The notes: generated by a model not told the origin, from the sequence alone. Counted from the stretch's first letter, positions 5,998 to 13,292 are shown. The stretch: 13,302 bases of DNA from Deltaproteobacteria bacterium (GCA_019307665.1 JAFDJC010000196.1:1-13302), one strand, 5' to 3'. A program made the numbers and translations.

Positions 5998-8091
5998 ATG
6001 AACGAAATGGCGGGAAAAATAAGAAATGTCGCCCTTGCTGCACATGGCGGTGCCGGCAAAACATCTCTGGCTGAAGCGCTACTTTATAATGCCGGAGTTA
6101 CCACAAGGCTTGGAAAAGTTGAAGACGGCAACACGGTAATGGACTTTGAACCCGAAGAGTTAAAAAGAAACTCCAGTATCAGTACAGCCTTTCATCAGTA
6201 TGAATGGAAAAATCATACCATAAGCCTTATCGACACACCCGGTGACCAGAACTTTTTTTCAGATACTTTAAGCTGTATGCAGGCGGCTGACAGCAATATT
6301 ATTGTAATAGACGCCATAGGCGGAGTAAAGGTCCAGGCTGAACTGGCCTGGGAATTTGCAGAAAGTTTCAATACTCCCTGCATGATATTTGTTAATAAGC
6401 TTGATCGGGAACGGGCTGATTTTACCCGGGCATTTGATGATGCTGTCAAAAGTTTTGGTAGCCCTAAGCCGATTATTCTACAGCTCCCGATAGGCAAAGA
6501 GGATAATTTCAACGGCATTATCGACCTGATCAGCATGAAGGCCTATACTTATGGCGCAGATGGAAAAGCTTCTCCATGTGAAATTCCGGCGGATTTACAG
6601 GATGACGCCCAATCTGAAAGAGACGCGCTTATAGAAAATATTGCCGAGGCTGATGACGAGCTTATTGAAAAATATCTTGAAGGCGAAGCATTGACCGATG
6701 ATGAATTGCGGACAACGCTGAAGAAAGGGACCATAGCTAGACTTTTTGTGCCGGTACTCTGCGGATCCGCAACCAAAAACATCGGTATTGATCTTGTCTC
6801 TGATTTTATTGTCAACTGCATGCCCTCCCCTCTCGAACATGCACTATGGATTGCTACAGATCCTTCAGGGGAAAATGAATCTGAAATTAAAAACAGCGCC
6901 GACGATCCTTTTTCAGCCTTTGTTTTTAAAACAGTAGCTGATCCATATGCAGGGCGTCTTTCCATATTCAGGATTGTTGCAGGAAGCATTGGAAGTGATG
7001 GGACCTTCTTTAATGTCAATAAGGATAAAAAAGAAAGGTTTAATCAGCTCCTGACCGTTGCCGGCAAGAAACAGAATCCTGCGACACAGGGAATTCCGGG
7101 TTCAATTGTTGCGGTTGCAAAACTTAAAGATACCGTAACCGGCGACACGCTGGCTGCTGACGGCAATAAAATTCAATTCAAATGCGTTAAACCCCTCCCT
7201 CACCTCATCTCTTTTTCTGTGCGAGCCAAATTACAGGGAGATGAAGATAAAGTATTCAGCTCTCTGGTCAAGCTTCAGGAAGAGGACCCCGCATTGAAAC
7301 TTGAACGCAACTCGGAAACAAAAGAAATCCTTGTGTCCGGGATCGGACAGGTTCATATAGAAGCAACACTTGAAAAACTCAAGCGAAAATTTAATGTTGA
7401 AGTACTACTGGACACCCCCAAAATTCCTTACAGGGAAACGATTAAAAAGAAGGTGCGGGTTCAGGGCAAGCATAAAAAACAGACCGGCGGACATGGGCAG
7501 TTTGGTGACTGCTGGATACAAATGGAACCTACGCCAAGAGGTCAAGGTTTTGAGTTTGTCGATGCCATCGTTGGCGGTGCAATTCCTAAAACCTATATTC
7601 CCGCAGTAGAAAAGGGTGTTCGTGAAGCCGCCGTCAAAGGCTCCCTCGCGGGCTTTCCTTGTGTGGATTTCAAGGTAACGCTTGATGACGGGTCATTCCA
7701 TGCAGTAGACTCTTCAGAAATGGCTTTCAAACTTGCGGGGTCTCTTGCATACAGAAAAGCCACAGTCGAAGCAAAGCCTGTTCTTCTTGAGCCGATAATG
7801 AAAATTAAGGTTAAGACACCCGATGACTTCATGGGCGATATAATGGGCGACCTGAACAGCAGACGCGGCAGAGTACTTGGTATGGATAATGAAGGGAAGA
7901 ACCAGGTTATTAACGCAGAAGTTGTTATTAACGCAGAAGTTCCAATGGCTGAAATCCTGAAATACGCTCCTGACCTGAACTCTATGACAGGCGGTCGTGG
8001 TATGTTTACTATGGAATTTTCACGTTATGATGAAGTGCCGGTTCAATTGGCGGAAAAAATTATTGAAGAAGTAAACAGCCGGAAAGAATAA
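5998..8091 (+). CDS. fusA2: Elongation factor G-like translational GTPase (EF-G2 type)
   Basis: The 697-residue protein has the five-domain EF-G plan. The GTP-binding domain has G1 A-H-G-G-A-G-K-T-S (15-23), G3 D-T-P-G-D (79-83), G4 N-K-L-D (134-137) and G5 G-S-A-T. Domain II follows, and domain IV carries T-G-G-H-G-Q-F-G. Domain V carries G-D-L-N-S-R-R-G-R-V-L-G. G1 reads AHGGAGKTS rather than AHVDAGKTT, typical of the EF-G-like subfamily. In G3 the catalytic His of DTPGH is Asp83. An 18-bp tandem duplication adds six residues in domain V. It is probably a paralogue rather than the cell's main EF-G: it stands alone, not in a str operon (rpsL-rpsG-fusA-tuf). ATG 5998 has GAGAGGAG 5 bases upstream; a second ATG at 6007 is possible. 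It converges on the nuclease gene with 7 bp between stops. Confidence 0.9.
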   Translation: MNEMAGKIRNVALAAHGGAGKTSLAEALLYNAGVTTRLGKVEDGNTVMDFEPEELKRNSSISTAFHQYEWKNHTISLIDTPGDQNFFSDTLSCMQAADSNIIVIDAIGGVKVQAELAWEFAESFNTPCMIFVNKLDRERADFTRAFDDAVKSFGSPKPIILQLPIGKEDNFNGIIDLISMKAYTYGADGKASPCEIPADLQDDAQSERDALIENIAEADDELIEKYLEGEALTDDELRTTLKKGTIARLFVPVLCGSATKNIGIDLVSDFIVNCMPSPLEHALWIATDPSGENESEIKNSADDPFSAFVFKTVADPYAGRLSIFRIVAGSIGSDGTFFNVNKDKKERFNQLLTVAGKKQNPATQGIPGSIVAVAKLKDTVTGDTLAADGNKIQFKCVKPLPHLISFSVRAKLQGDEDKVFSSLVKLQEEDPALKLERNSETKEILVSGIGQVHIEATLEKLKRKFNVEVLLDTPKIPYRETIKKKVRVQGKHKKQTGGHGQFGDCWIQMEPTPRGQGFEFVDAIVGGAIPKTYIPAVEKGVREAAVKGSLAGFPCVDFKVTLDDGSFHAVDSSEMAFKLAGSLAYRKATVEAKPVLLEPIMKIKVKTPDDFMGDIMGDLNSRRGRVLGMDNEGKNQVINAEVVINAEVPMAEILKYAPDLNSMTGGRGMFTMEFSRYDEVPVQLAEKIIEEVNSRKE
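7906..7941 (+). repeat. Perfect 18-bp in-frame tandem duplication inside fusA2
   Basis: GTTATTAACGCAGAAGTT occurs twice back to back (7906-7923 and 7924-7941) with no mismatch. Both copies are in frame and encode V-I-N-A-E-V twice (residues 637-642 and 643-648). EF-G proteins have a single Q-V-I-x-A-x-V-P at this place in domain V, so one copy is extra. Perfect identity, including third codon positions, suggests a recent event. Confidence 0.9.
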
Positions 8092-8098
8092 CGTCATT

Positions 8099-8749
8099 TT
8101 ATGGGTTGGGTCTGCACTTCATACAAGGTGCGAACCCCATGTAAAACGCATCATAAACTGTTTTAAAAGCGACTCTGTTTTTCTGTGCGGTTTTTTTGCC
8201 GAATTGGCATGAAGGCAAATGAAACCGCATTGATTTTTGGTTGCCGACAAACGCCCCTTTTTTGTTTTCAAGTTTTTTCCAAATGTTTTTCCTTTGTGCT
8301 ATAGCCCCTCTCTGAGCCTTGAGAAGGCGTGAGGAATAATGCAGGTTGGGTTTTATCGACAGACAGTATGCGAGTCCTGCCTGAACAATCTTTTCGTTGA
8401 TAAATGAATTGTCCTTCAGGAAAACATATGCGAGCAGCCTTCCATATCTGTCATATTTTTCATGGTCGAATTCCAGTCGCACTTTTTTTAAATGCACCAA
8501 TTTTTCATTATACTTTTTAGCATGTTGTCCGAAGCGTTCGCCTCTTTGTGTTTTATTCCCATTTTTGAAATGATCTGTCTCCGGTGCGTTGATGCCTATA
8601 TATCTGATACGCCTGCCGTCAGACAAAACAATGGTGTCACCGTCATCCACCCATTTCACATGGTACAATTTCCCCTGTGAAAAAGACGAATCACACAGGC
8701 ATAGCATATACAGCAACGCAAGAAAGAAGATACTAATGGATTTTTTCAC
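8099..8749 (-). CDS. Exported thermonuclease (SNase family) with a C-terminal Cys-rich Ada-like metal-binding motif
   Basis: Residues 1-24 are a signal peptide (K-K, then a hydrophobic run ending S-F-S). The SNase fold follows: D-D-G-D-T (35-39), I-R-Y-I-G-I-N-A-P-E with R49 and E57, and Y-D-R-Y-G-R with R104, matching staphylococcal nuclease D21, R35, E43 and R87. The position of D40 is Asn54, a common variant in this family. After about residue 165 comes F-V-G-N-Q-K-S, F-H-L-P-S-C and A-P-C-M-K-C-R-P, a small motif like the Ada/Cys metal-binding module often appended to secreted nucleases. The product should cut DNA or RNA outside the cytoplasm. The start is GTG 8747-8749, overlapping the upstream stop as GTGA, so translation is probably coupled. 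Confidence 0.9.
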   Translation of the reverse strand: MKKSISIFFLALLYMLCLCDSSFSQGKLYHVKWVDDGDTIVLSDGRRIRYIGINAPETDHFKNGNKTQRGERFGQHAKKYNEKLVHLKKVRLEFDHEKYDRYGRLLAYVFLKDNSFINEKIVQAGLAYCLSIKPNLHYSSRLLKAQRGAIAQRKNIWKKLENKKGAFVGNQKSMRFHLPSCQFGKKTAQKNRVAFKTVYDAFYMGFAPCMKCRPNP

Positions 8750-9858
8750 GGTTGTTCCAGGCCACAGTGCCTTACGGCACTTTCATCTAGCATTGCGGAC
8801 AGCCCCCCCTTATCAGAAGGTAAAAAGCCGATCGTTTTTTTCCATACCTCATCATCTTCCATGCAAAAATATATCAGCACGTCAGGTGCAAGTTCCCTGA
8901 TAAATGATATTATTTTTTTGTAAAGTGCTATACGAAGCGGCTTGAAGTAACGCATTTTCCGGTCAAGGCCCTGGATAAATTCTCCATAAATAATTTTTGA
9001 TTCAGGAAAACGTTTTCTAATAATCTGTTTGAGTTCAGGCATGAAGCGGAATGTACCGAGACTAATCCATACAATGTTCTCAGCAGAGACGTGAGTAAAT
9101 ATCTGTCTGATAATAGCCCTGTAATCGTTTTCACACCTATCATATATAACAAGAGGGTCGAAATGAAATGCAAGCGGGTATCCCCAGGATTCACACATGG
9201 CGGCGGCTTCAAGCCTTTTTTTAAGGCTTGATGTTTTCCTTTCTTCTGATTTTACAACACGATCTGTATTCAATGACCATGCAAGAATAGTTTTGCGGTT
9301 ATGGTGCAGCTTCTCAAGTTTTTTAACGTTAATTGTTTTTGTTTTAAGCTCGAGAACCGCTTTCGTTTGCTGAGAAAATTTTAAAACAAGCGTCTTGGTC
9401 AGATCTGAGAACGGCTCCCATATTAAACTGTCGGTAAACTCTCCGGTCCCGATTCTACTAATGGTTCTGCTGATGGCATTTTCTGAAAAATGTGACTCAA
9501 GTTCTTCCATAAGGTCGTCGTGATTAACAAAATACTGAAGTATTGGAGGGTGAAAGTATGCCTGAAGAATGCAGTAAGAACAGTCCATTGTGCAAAATGT
9601 TCCAATATGCAGAATTTTATATCCACAGCATGTATAGAAGCTGGTACCCGGACACTTTTTAACGAACAAACCCTTGTTTCGAGTTAGATAAAGTGTCTGT
9701 TTTCCTTTTTCAACAGGGTCATCATGTTTTGCAATGTGATTGAAAATGGCAGCAGCATCGTCCACTATCCTGGCCGGCAGGTTCAGTCTGTTTCGGATGT
9801 AATCAACCCTGGGGGATGTTTTGACACTGCGGTCTATATAAAGACTTGAAATCACCAA
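8746..9858 (-). CDS. SPL-family (spore photoproduct lyase-like) radical SAM protein
   Basis: This 370-residue protein opens with S-L-Y-I-D-R and has K-K-C-P-G-T ... C-C-G-Y-K-I-L (67-83), then the radical SAM cluster motif C89-x3-C93-x2-C96 (C-T-M-D-C-S-Y-C) and I-L-Q-A-Y, all typical of the SPL family (COG1533). True spore photoproduct lyase repairs a UV thymine dimer in spores. Here the later region R-I-G-T-G-E-F-T-D-S seems to replace the stretch that carries the hydrogen-donor Cys (C141) in Bacillus, and I see no Cys there. Its reaction is therefore unclear and may differ. The start is TTG 9856-9858, or the next codon GTG 9853-9855; both have a weak ribosome binding site. It begins 12-15 bases after the kinase-like gene and overlaps the nuclease gene by 4 bp. 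Confidence 0.88.
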   Translation of the reverse strand: MVISSLYIDRSVKTSPRVDYIRNRLNLPARIVDDAAAIFNHIAKHDDPVEKGKQTLYLTRNKGLFVKKCPGTSFYTCCGYKILHIGTFCTMDCSYCILQAYFHPPILQYFVNHDDLMEELESHFSENAISRTISRIGTGEFTDSLIWEPFSDLTKTLVLKFSQQTKAVLELKTKTINVKKLEKLHHNRKTILAWSLNTDRVVKSEERKTSSLKKRLEAAAMCESWGYPLAFHFDPLVIYDRCENDYRAIIRQIFTHVSAENIVWISLGTFRFMPELKQIIRKRFPESKIIYGEFIQGLDRKMRYFKPLRIALYKKIISFIRELAPDVLIYFCMEDDEVWKKTIGFLPSDKGGLSAMLDESAVRHCGLEQP

Positions 9859-9870
9859 AAAAGAATAAGC

Positions 9871-10485
9871 CTATTCTTTATCCAACATTTTACAAACTAT
9901 ATCTGCAGCCTTTTCCATACTCATCTTACTCATGTTCAGAATCAGATTATAGTGTTCCGGGTTGTCATATCCTTCGGTACCGAAACGGCGGAAAAGGGTT
10001 GCTCTGCGTTTATCCTGAGTGTCGACAGCATTTTTTGCCTGGGTCGGCAGAAGATCATAATTTTTCTCCATAAACTTACACCGATCTTCTTTATGAGCCA
10101 CTAACAGTATATGGAAAACATTACTTCTTCCTTTTAAAATATACTGCCCTCCCCTGCCAATAATTATACAGTTCCCTTCGTCTGCGAGATGTTTTATAAT
10201 TTCAAATAAGGTTTCAACATATACATTCTCATCTATATAACCGCTGGAATCACCCACTATACGATCAATATATGATTTTGAAATCATACTGGTCATTAGT
10301 TTAAGCAGGGTGCTACCCGCTTCTTTCTCAATCGATTCAACAAAGTTTGTTGAAACTTTAGCCTTATCAGCAATCATTTGAATAAGCTGATCATTAATAC
10401 AGGTGTATCCAAGTTTTTTTGATAATAGTTCTCCCAATGTTTTTCCACCTGCACCAAACTGTCTTGATATCGTAAGGACTGCCAT
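9871..10485 (-). CDS. Cytidylate kinase-like family protein
   Basis: This 204-residue P-loop protein begins M-A-V-L-T-I-S-R-Q-F-G-A-G-G-K-T-L-G, the phosphate-binding loop of the cytidylate-kinase-like family (Cytidylate_kin2). An I-I-I-G-R-G-G stretch lies near residue 110 and basic R-R-A-T-L-F-R-R-F-G residues near 165 could form the lid. The family is related to CMP kinase but its substrate is not established, and I do not assign one. ATG 10483-10485 is preceded by AAGGGAG at good spacing. It is the first gene of an operon with the SPL-like and nuclease genes, driven by the promoter at 10512-10540. That company suggests nucleic acid or nucleotide metabolism, as inference only. Confidence 0.87.
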   Translation of the reverse strand: MAVLTISRQFGAGGKTLGELLSKKLGYTCINDQLIQMIADKAKVSTNFVESIEKEAGSTLLKLMTSMISKSYIDRIVGDSSGYIDENVYVETLFEIIKHLADEGNCIIIGRGGQYILKGRSNVFHILLVAHKEDRCKFMEKNYDLLPTQAKNAVDTQDKRRATLFRRFGTEGYDNPEHYNLILNMSKMSMEKAADIVCKMLDKE

Positions 10486-10511
10486 AAATAACTCCCTTCT
10501 AGTTACACTGT

Positions 10512-10540
10512 TATATATTGAAAAGAAGCTGGTTGGTCAA
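10512..10540 (-). promoter_or_regulatory. Sigma-70 promoter of the kinase-like / SPL-like / nuclease operon
   Basis: On the - strand TTGACC (10535-10540 on +) and TATATA (10512-10517) are separated by exactly 17 bases, each a 5-of-6 match. The predicted start is near 10505, leaving a leader of about 20 nt with the AAGGGAG ribosome binding site. It lies in the only real gap (73 bp) of this gene run, which supports the operon boundary. Confidence 0.6.
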
Positions 10541-10558
10541 GCGCGAAATCATGTCGTT

Positions 10559-11518
10559 TTATTGTTTTAAGAGTATATGATTCATGATCGAATTTTTTGT
10601 CAACCCGTTAAGTATCTCACCTTGTTTTTTTAGTTCAATAAGATCCTTGAAGTTAAAATTTAATGAAAAGTACTCTCCTTCGAATGATTTCGGAGGTATC
10701 AGTTTGATATCTTTGCCCAGGCTCAAAGCCTTTAAACGGCTTTTAAATTTCTTTTCAGCTTTAATGATTTCCGGGAACCGCCGTGTTTTCAGATACTGTC
10801 TTACACTGTGACTTTTTTGAGTTCTATCAGTATCAGGATCATTAATAAGTTCTATAAAACACTTATCATTTAAAACGTCCATCACCTTGATTTCTTCGCG
10901 GCAGGCGATTTCCAGTGATGTTGTCAAAATTTCTCTTTGTTTGTTCAGTCCTGTTTTCAAATCTTTGAAAAGTCTCGTTAAAAAAATTGCGGCTTCAGCT
11001 TCGATAGAGTTGAGTTCTACGGCCATTGCAAGCGAAATAAAATCTTCAGCAACCGCACTTTGTACACTCTCCGGTAAATATGAAATACGCTTGATTTTGT
11101 TTATAAGCGATATATTGTCGGGTAAACCTAACAAAACTGATGTTTCAGCAAGTTTTATCTCATTATCGATACAGCCTGAGAGCAATATCAGGGCTCTTGA
11201 TTCTTCCACAAGGTTCAAGGGCCGCTGCATTGAATTATCTGATATGGCGATCTTTATCGTTTCAAGGACACCAATATTTGATTCGATTATCCTTGCCTCA
11301 ATTTCTTTTTTTTCTGCATGAAAACAGGCTGAGATTCTTCTGAACCCGCTGACGATCTTTAATTTTTCTTTGGTTTTCTTTAATACAGGTGGATTTAATA
11401 TGCCATGATCTGTAATCGACGGCAGGATATCATCAATGCCGGCCCGGGTTGTTATTTTTAAGCTTGTATCATCTGTGTCAATATCTCTCAGGTCGATAGA
11501 TGCAGACTTATATTTCAT
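10559..11518 (-). CDS. Orphan ParB/KorB-like nuclease-fold and HTH protein
   Basis: The 319-residue protein has a ParB N-terminal fold: S-I-T-D-H-G-I-L-N-P-P-V (34-45), S-G-F-R-R-I-S-A (57-64; the place of G-E-R-R-x-x-A, which binds CTP in ParB), and D-N-S-M-Q-R-P-L-N-L-V-E-E (94-106; like E-N-x-x-R-x-x-L-x-P-x-E-E). Residues about 118-170 resemble the central HTH (L-A-E-T-S-V-L-L-G-L, then L-P-E-S-V-Q-S-A-V). The last 150 residues are Lys-rich and unrecognised. Chromosomal ParB sits beside ParA; no ParA, parS or plasmid gene is here, so this is a ParB-family protein with another job, perhaps a DNA-binding CTPase switch or regulator. ATG 11516-11518 lies inside the end of purC (11-bp overlap) with a weak AAAGAA ribosome binding site, so coupling is likely. 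Confidence 0.82.
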   Translation of the reverse strand: MKYKSASIDLRDIDTDDTSLKITTRAGIDDILPSITDHGILNPPVLKKTKEKLKIVSGFRRISACFHAEKKEIEARIIESNIGVLETIKIAISDNSMQRPLNLVEESRALILLSGCIDNEIKLAETSVLLGLPDNISLINKIKRISYLPESVQSAVAEDFISLAMAVELNSIEAEAAIFLTRLFKDLKTGLNKQREILTTSLEIACREEIKVMDVLNDKCFIELINDPDTDRTQKSHSVRQYLKTRRFPEIIKAEKKFKSRLKALSLGKDIKLIPPKSFEGEYFSLNFNFKDLIELKKQGEILNGLTKNSIMNHILLKQ

Positions 11519-12428
11519 ATTCTTTAACGGTAAGTAATTTTAAGGCCTCGGTATATTTCCTCCTGGTGTTTACTATGACCTCATCCGGCAACGAAGGACC
11601 TGGTGCTTTTTTATTCCAGTCAAGAGACAGCAGATAATCTCTGAGATACTGTTTATCGAAACTTTTTTGGGCGCCTCCCGGTTTATAAGAATCCTTTGGC
11701 CAGAAACGTGACGAGTCAGGAGTCAGGATTTCATCAATCAGAATGATTTTTCCGTCAGCAATACCAAATTCAAACTTTGTATCCGCAATAATAATCCCAC
11801 GTTCGGCGGCAAGCGCTGCACCCTTTTGATATATCATCAGGCTGAGATCCCGCACTTTTTCAGCAGTACTCGTTCCAATCAACTTTTTTGCCTCATCAAA
11901 GTCGATATTGACATCATGTTCTCCAAGTTCGGCTTTTGTTGATGGTGTAAAAATAGGTTCCGGCAGTTTGTCCGACTCTTTCAGCCCGCTTGGCAAGCTG
12001 ATGCCGCATATACTCTGTGACTCCTTATAAGAATTCCACCCTGAGCCTGAAACGTATCCTCTTACAATACATTCAACAGGGAGGGGTTCAGCCTTTTTAA
12101 CCAGTACGCTACGATCTCTCAGTATATCTGCATATGGCTGACACGAAGTGGGGAATTCATCAACATCACTCGATATAATATGGTTATCCGTCACCGATCT
12201 CATTACATCAAACCAGAAAAGTGAAATCAGGTTAAGGACTTTTCCCTTACCTGGTATCGGGTTTGGCATCACAACATCGAATGCTGAAATACGATCAGTG
12301 GCAACCATTAAAAGGCTTTCGCCCACATCATAAACATCTCTTACCTTGCCTTTCTTAATCAGGTTTAAGCCGCTGAACTTTGTATCAACAATCGCTTGAT
12401 TTGTTTTCAATGTTTCTTGATTATTCAT
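11508..12428 (-). CDS. purC: Phosphoribosylaminoimidazole-succinocarboxamide (SAICAR) synthase
   Basis: PurC joins CAIR and aspartate using ATP to form SAICAR, in cytosolic de novo purine synthesis. The protein begins with K-K-G-K-V-R-D-V-Y-D-V-G, then A-T-D-R-I-S-A-F-D-V and P-I-P-G-K-G-K-V-L-N. It also has P-V-E-C-I-V-R-G-Y-V-S-G-S-G-W and E-H-D-V-N-I-D-F, the family signatures for nucleotide and substrate binding. At 306 residues it is the longer bacterial/yeast-like form rather than the roughly 240-residue E. coli type. ATG 12426-12428 overlaps the end of the PilZ gene by 8 bp, and its stop overlaps the ParB-like gene by 11 bp, so the three are one transcription unit. No other pur gene is in the window. 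Confidence 0.97.
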   Translation of the reverse strand: MNNQETLKTNQAIVDTKFSGLNLIKKGKVRDVYDVGESLLMVATDRISAFDVVMPNPIPGKGKVLNLISLFWFDVMRSVTDNHIISSDVDEFPTSCQPYADILRDRSVLVKKAEPLPVECIVRGYVSGSGWNSYKESQSICGISLPSGLKESDKLPEPIFTPSTKAELGEHDVNIDFDEAKKLIGTSTAEKVRDLSLMIYQKGAALAAERGIIIADTKFEFGIADGKIILIDEILTPDSSRFWPKDSYKPGGAQKSFDKQYLRDYLLSLDWNKKAPGPSLPDEVIVNTRRKYTEALKLLTVKEYEI

Positions 12429-12780
12429 ATCCGTCTTTTTGTTCTCTGAATGCCACTATATATTTATTTAGAATTCTCATGCAGTCTTCATTTATTTCAA
12501 AAAATTCTATTCCTGATTCATATTTCCGGTTCTCACCTTCCCTGCTGTAAACAACCTTCCCTTCAATATCAATCATTTCATCTTCAAGGCCAATGGTGAG
12601 AGAAATATGACAATCCTGCGTAAAGGGAAGATGAGTTTCAAGGAGAATTCCACCCTGACTGACATTAAGCGTCCGCCCCATTCCTTGCAAAGTTTTTTCG
12701 CCGTTCTTGTCAAAACCCGTATAATTTAAAAGGTTGAGTGAATCTATTCTTTCATGCTTTCTTTGTTTGTCTTTTTTCAT
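12421..12780 (-). CDS. PilZ-domain protein (predicted cyclic di-GMP receptor)
   Basis: This 119-residue protein is a single PilZ domain with both c-di-GMP motifs intact: R7-K-H-E-R11 (R-x3-R) and N39-V-S-Q-G-G44 (N-x-S-x2-G), followed by the beta-barrel strands (K-V-V-Y-S-R and S-G-I-E-F-F). It has no transmembrane or enzymatic part, so it should act as a cytosolic adaptor; its partner is unknown. ATG 12778-12780 has AGGGCGG upstream, and that ribosome binding site lies in a small hairpin (12788-12802). It lies 44 bp after the cNMP-binding gene and overlaps purC by 8 bp. The coupling to purC may be positional rather than functional. Confidence 0.92.
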   Translation of the reverse strand: MKKDKQRKHERIDSLNLLNYTGFDKNGEKTLQGMGRTLNVSQGGILLETHLPFTQDCHISLTIGLEDEMIDIEGKVVYSREGENRKYESGIEFFEINEDCMRILNKYIVAFREQKDGYE

Positions 12781-12787
12781 ATTTACC

Positions 12788-12802
12788 GCCCTGCAACGGG
12801 GC
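12788..12802 (-). promoter_or_regulatory. Small hairpin over the pilZ ribosome binding site
   Basis: GCCC (12788-12791) and GGGC (12799-12802) pair around a 7-base loop, and on the mRNA the GGGC arm is part of the AGGGCGG ribosome binding site. Beside it TTAAC-TACG-GTTAA (12807-12820) forms a second dyad just after the upstream stop. Together they could limit pilZ translation or act as an operator. The stems are short. Confidence 0.25.
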
Positions 12803-12824
12803 TCTGTTAACTACGGTTAATAGG

Positions 12825-13292
12825 TTATTCTTCTGTATTACATATTACTGAAGTAATGGCTGATATCATGTTTGCGGTATTTTCCATAATATTTTTCATT
12901 GTTGTAGAAAGCTTATCGTATTCCTCCCGAACATCTTCAATTGAAAGCTTTTTATACTTAAAATCTTCTGATGCAAAAATAGAAGCAGAATGTGGTTCAT
13001 GACCGATATTCATAAATGACGCGTCACCCAAAAAATCATTTTCTCTAATTTGAACCAGAAAAATATGGTCGCTGCCTACTTTCCGGACGACATTAGCACT
13101 CCCCTCTTCAACGATAAAAAAACCGTCTTTCTGTTCACCTTGATTGATGATTCGGGACTTGTCCCTAAGAAAATCCGTTGACTTCTTTTTTTTTATGTGT
13201 CTTTCAACAGCTCTGTTGGCACACTGGCTTAGCCGTTTATCAAGACTCTTGATAATTTTTTTGAAGTCATGGCTCAGTTTAGCATTTTCCAT
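12825..13292 (-). CDS. Cyclic nucleotide-binding (CAP-like) domain protein without a DNA-binding domain
   Basis: Residues about 40-130 are a CAP-like beta-roll (I-I-N-Q-G-E-Q, F-F-I-V-E-E-G-S-A-N-V-V, F-L-G-D-A-S-F). The phosphate-binding cassette is degenerate: F-G-E becomes L-G-D and the Arg that binds the cyclic phosphate in CAP is missing (E-P-H-S-A-S). Classical cAMP binding is therefore doubtful. There is no C-terminal HTH; the last 30 residues form a helix. The N-terminal 40 residues are basic and helical (K-K-K-K-S). The start is ATG 13290-13292, but the frame stays open to the window edge 10 bases further and no ribosome binding site can be seen, so the gene may begin outside. It lies 44 bp upstream of the PilZ gene, probably in the same operon. 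Confidence 0.82.
   Translation of the reverse strand: MENAKLSHDFKKIIKSLDKRLSQCANRAVERHIKKKKSTDFLRDKSRIINQGEQKDGFFIVEEGSANVVRKVGSDHIFLVQIRENDFLGDASFMNIGHEPHSASIFASEDFKYKKLSIEDVREEYDKLSTTMKNIMENTANMISAITSVICNTEE

Noticed and set aside
6549..7019. Minus-strand open frame of 156 codons inside fusA2
   Set aside because: Low-complexity Ser-rich translation, entirely antisense to a conserved GTPase domain.
8089..8105. Bidirectional terminator between fusA2 and the nuclease gene
   Set aside because: Only 7 bp separate the stops, and the AATAACGTCATT sequence gives no stable stem or U-run.
10887..11321. Plus-strand open frame of 144 codons antisense to the ParB-like gene
   Set aside because: Ser/Ile-rich shadow translation without a ribosome binding site; the minus-strand gene has conserved motifs.
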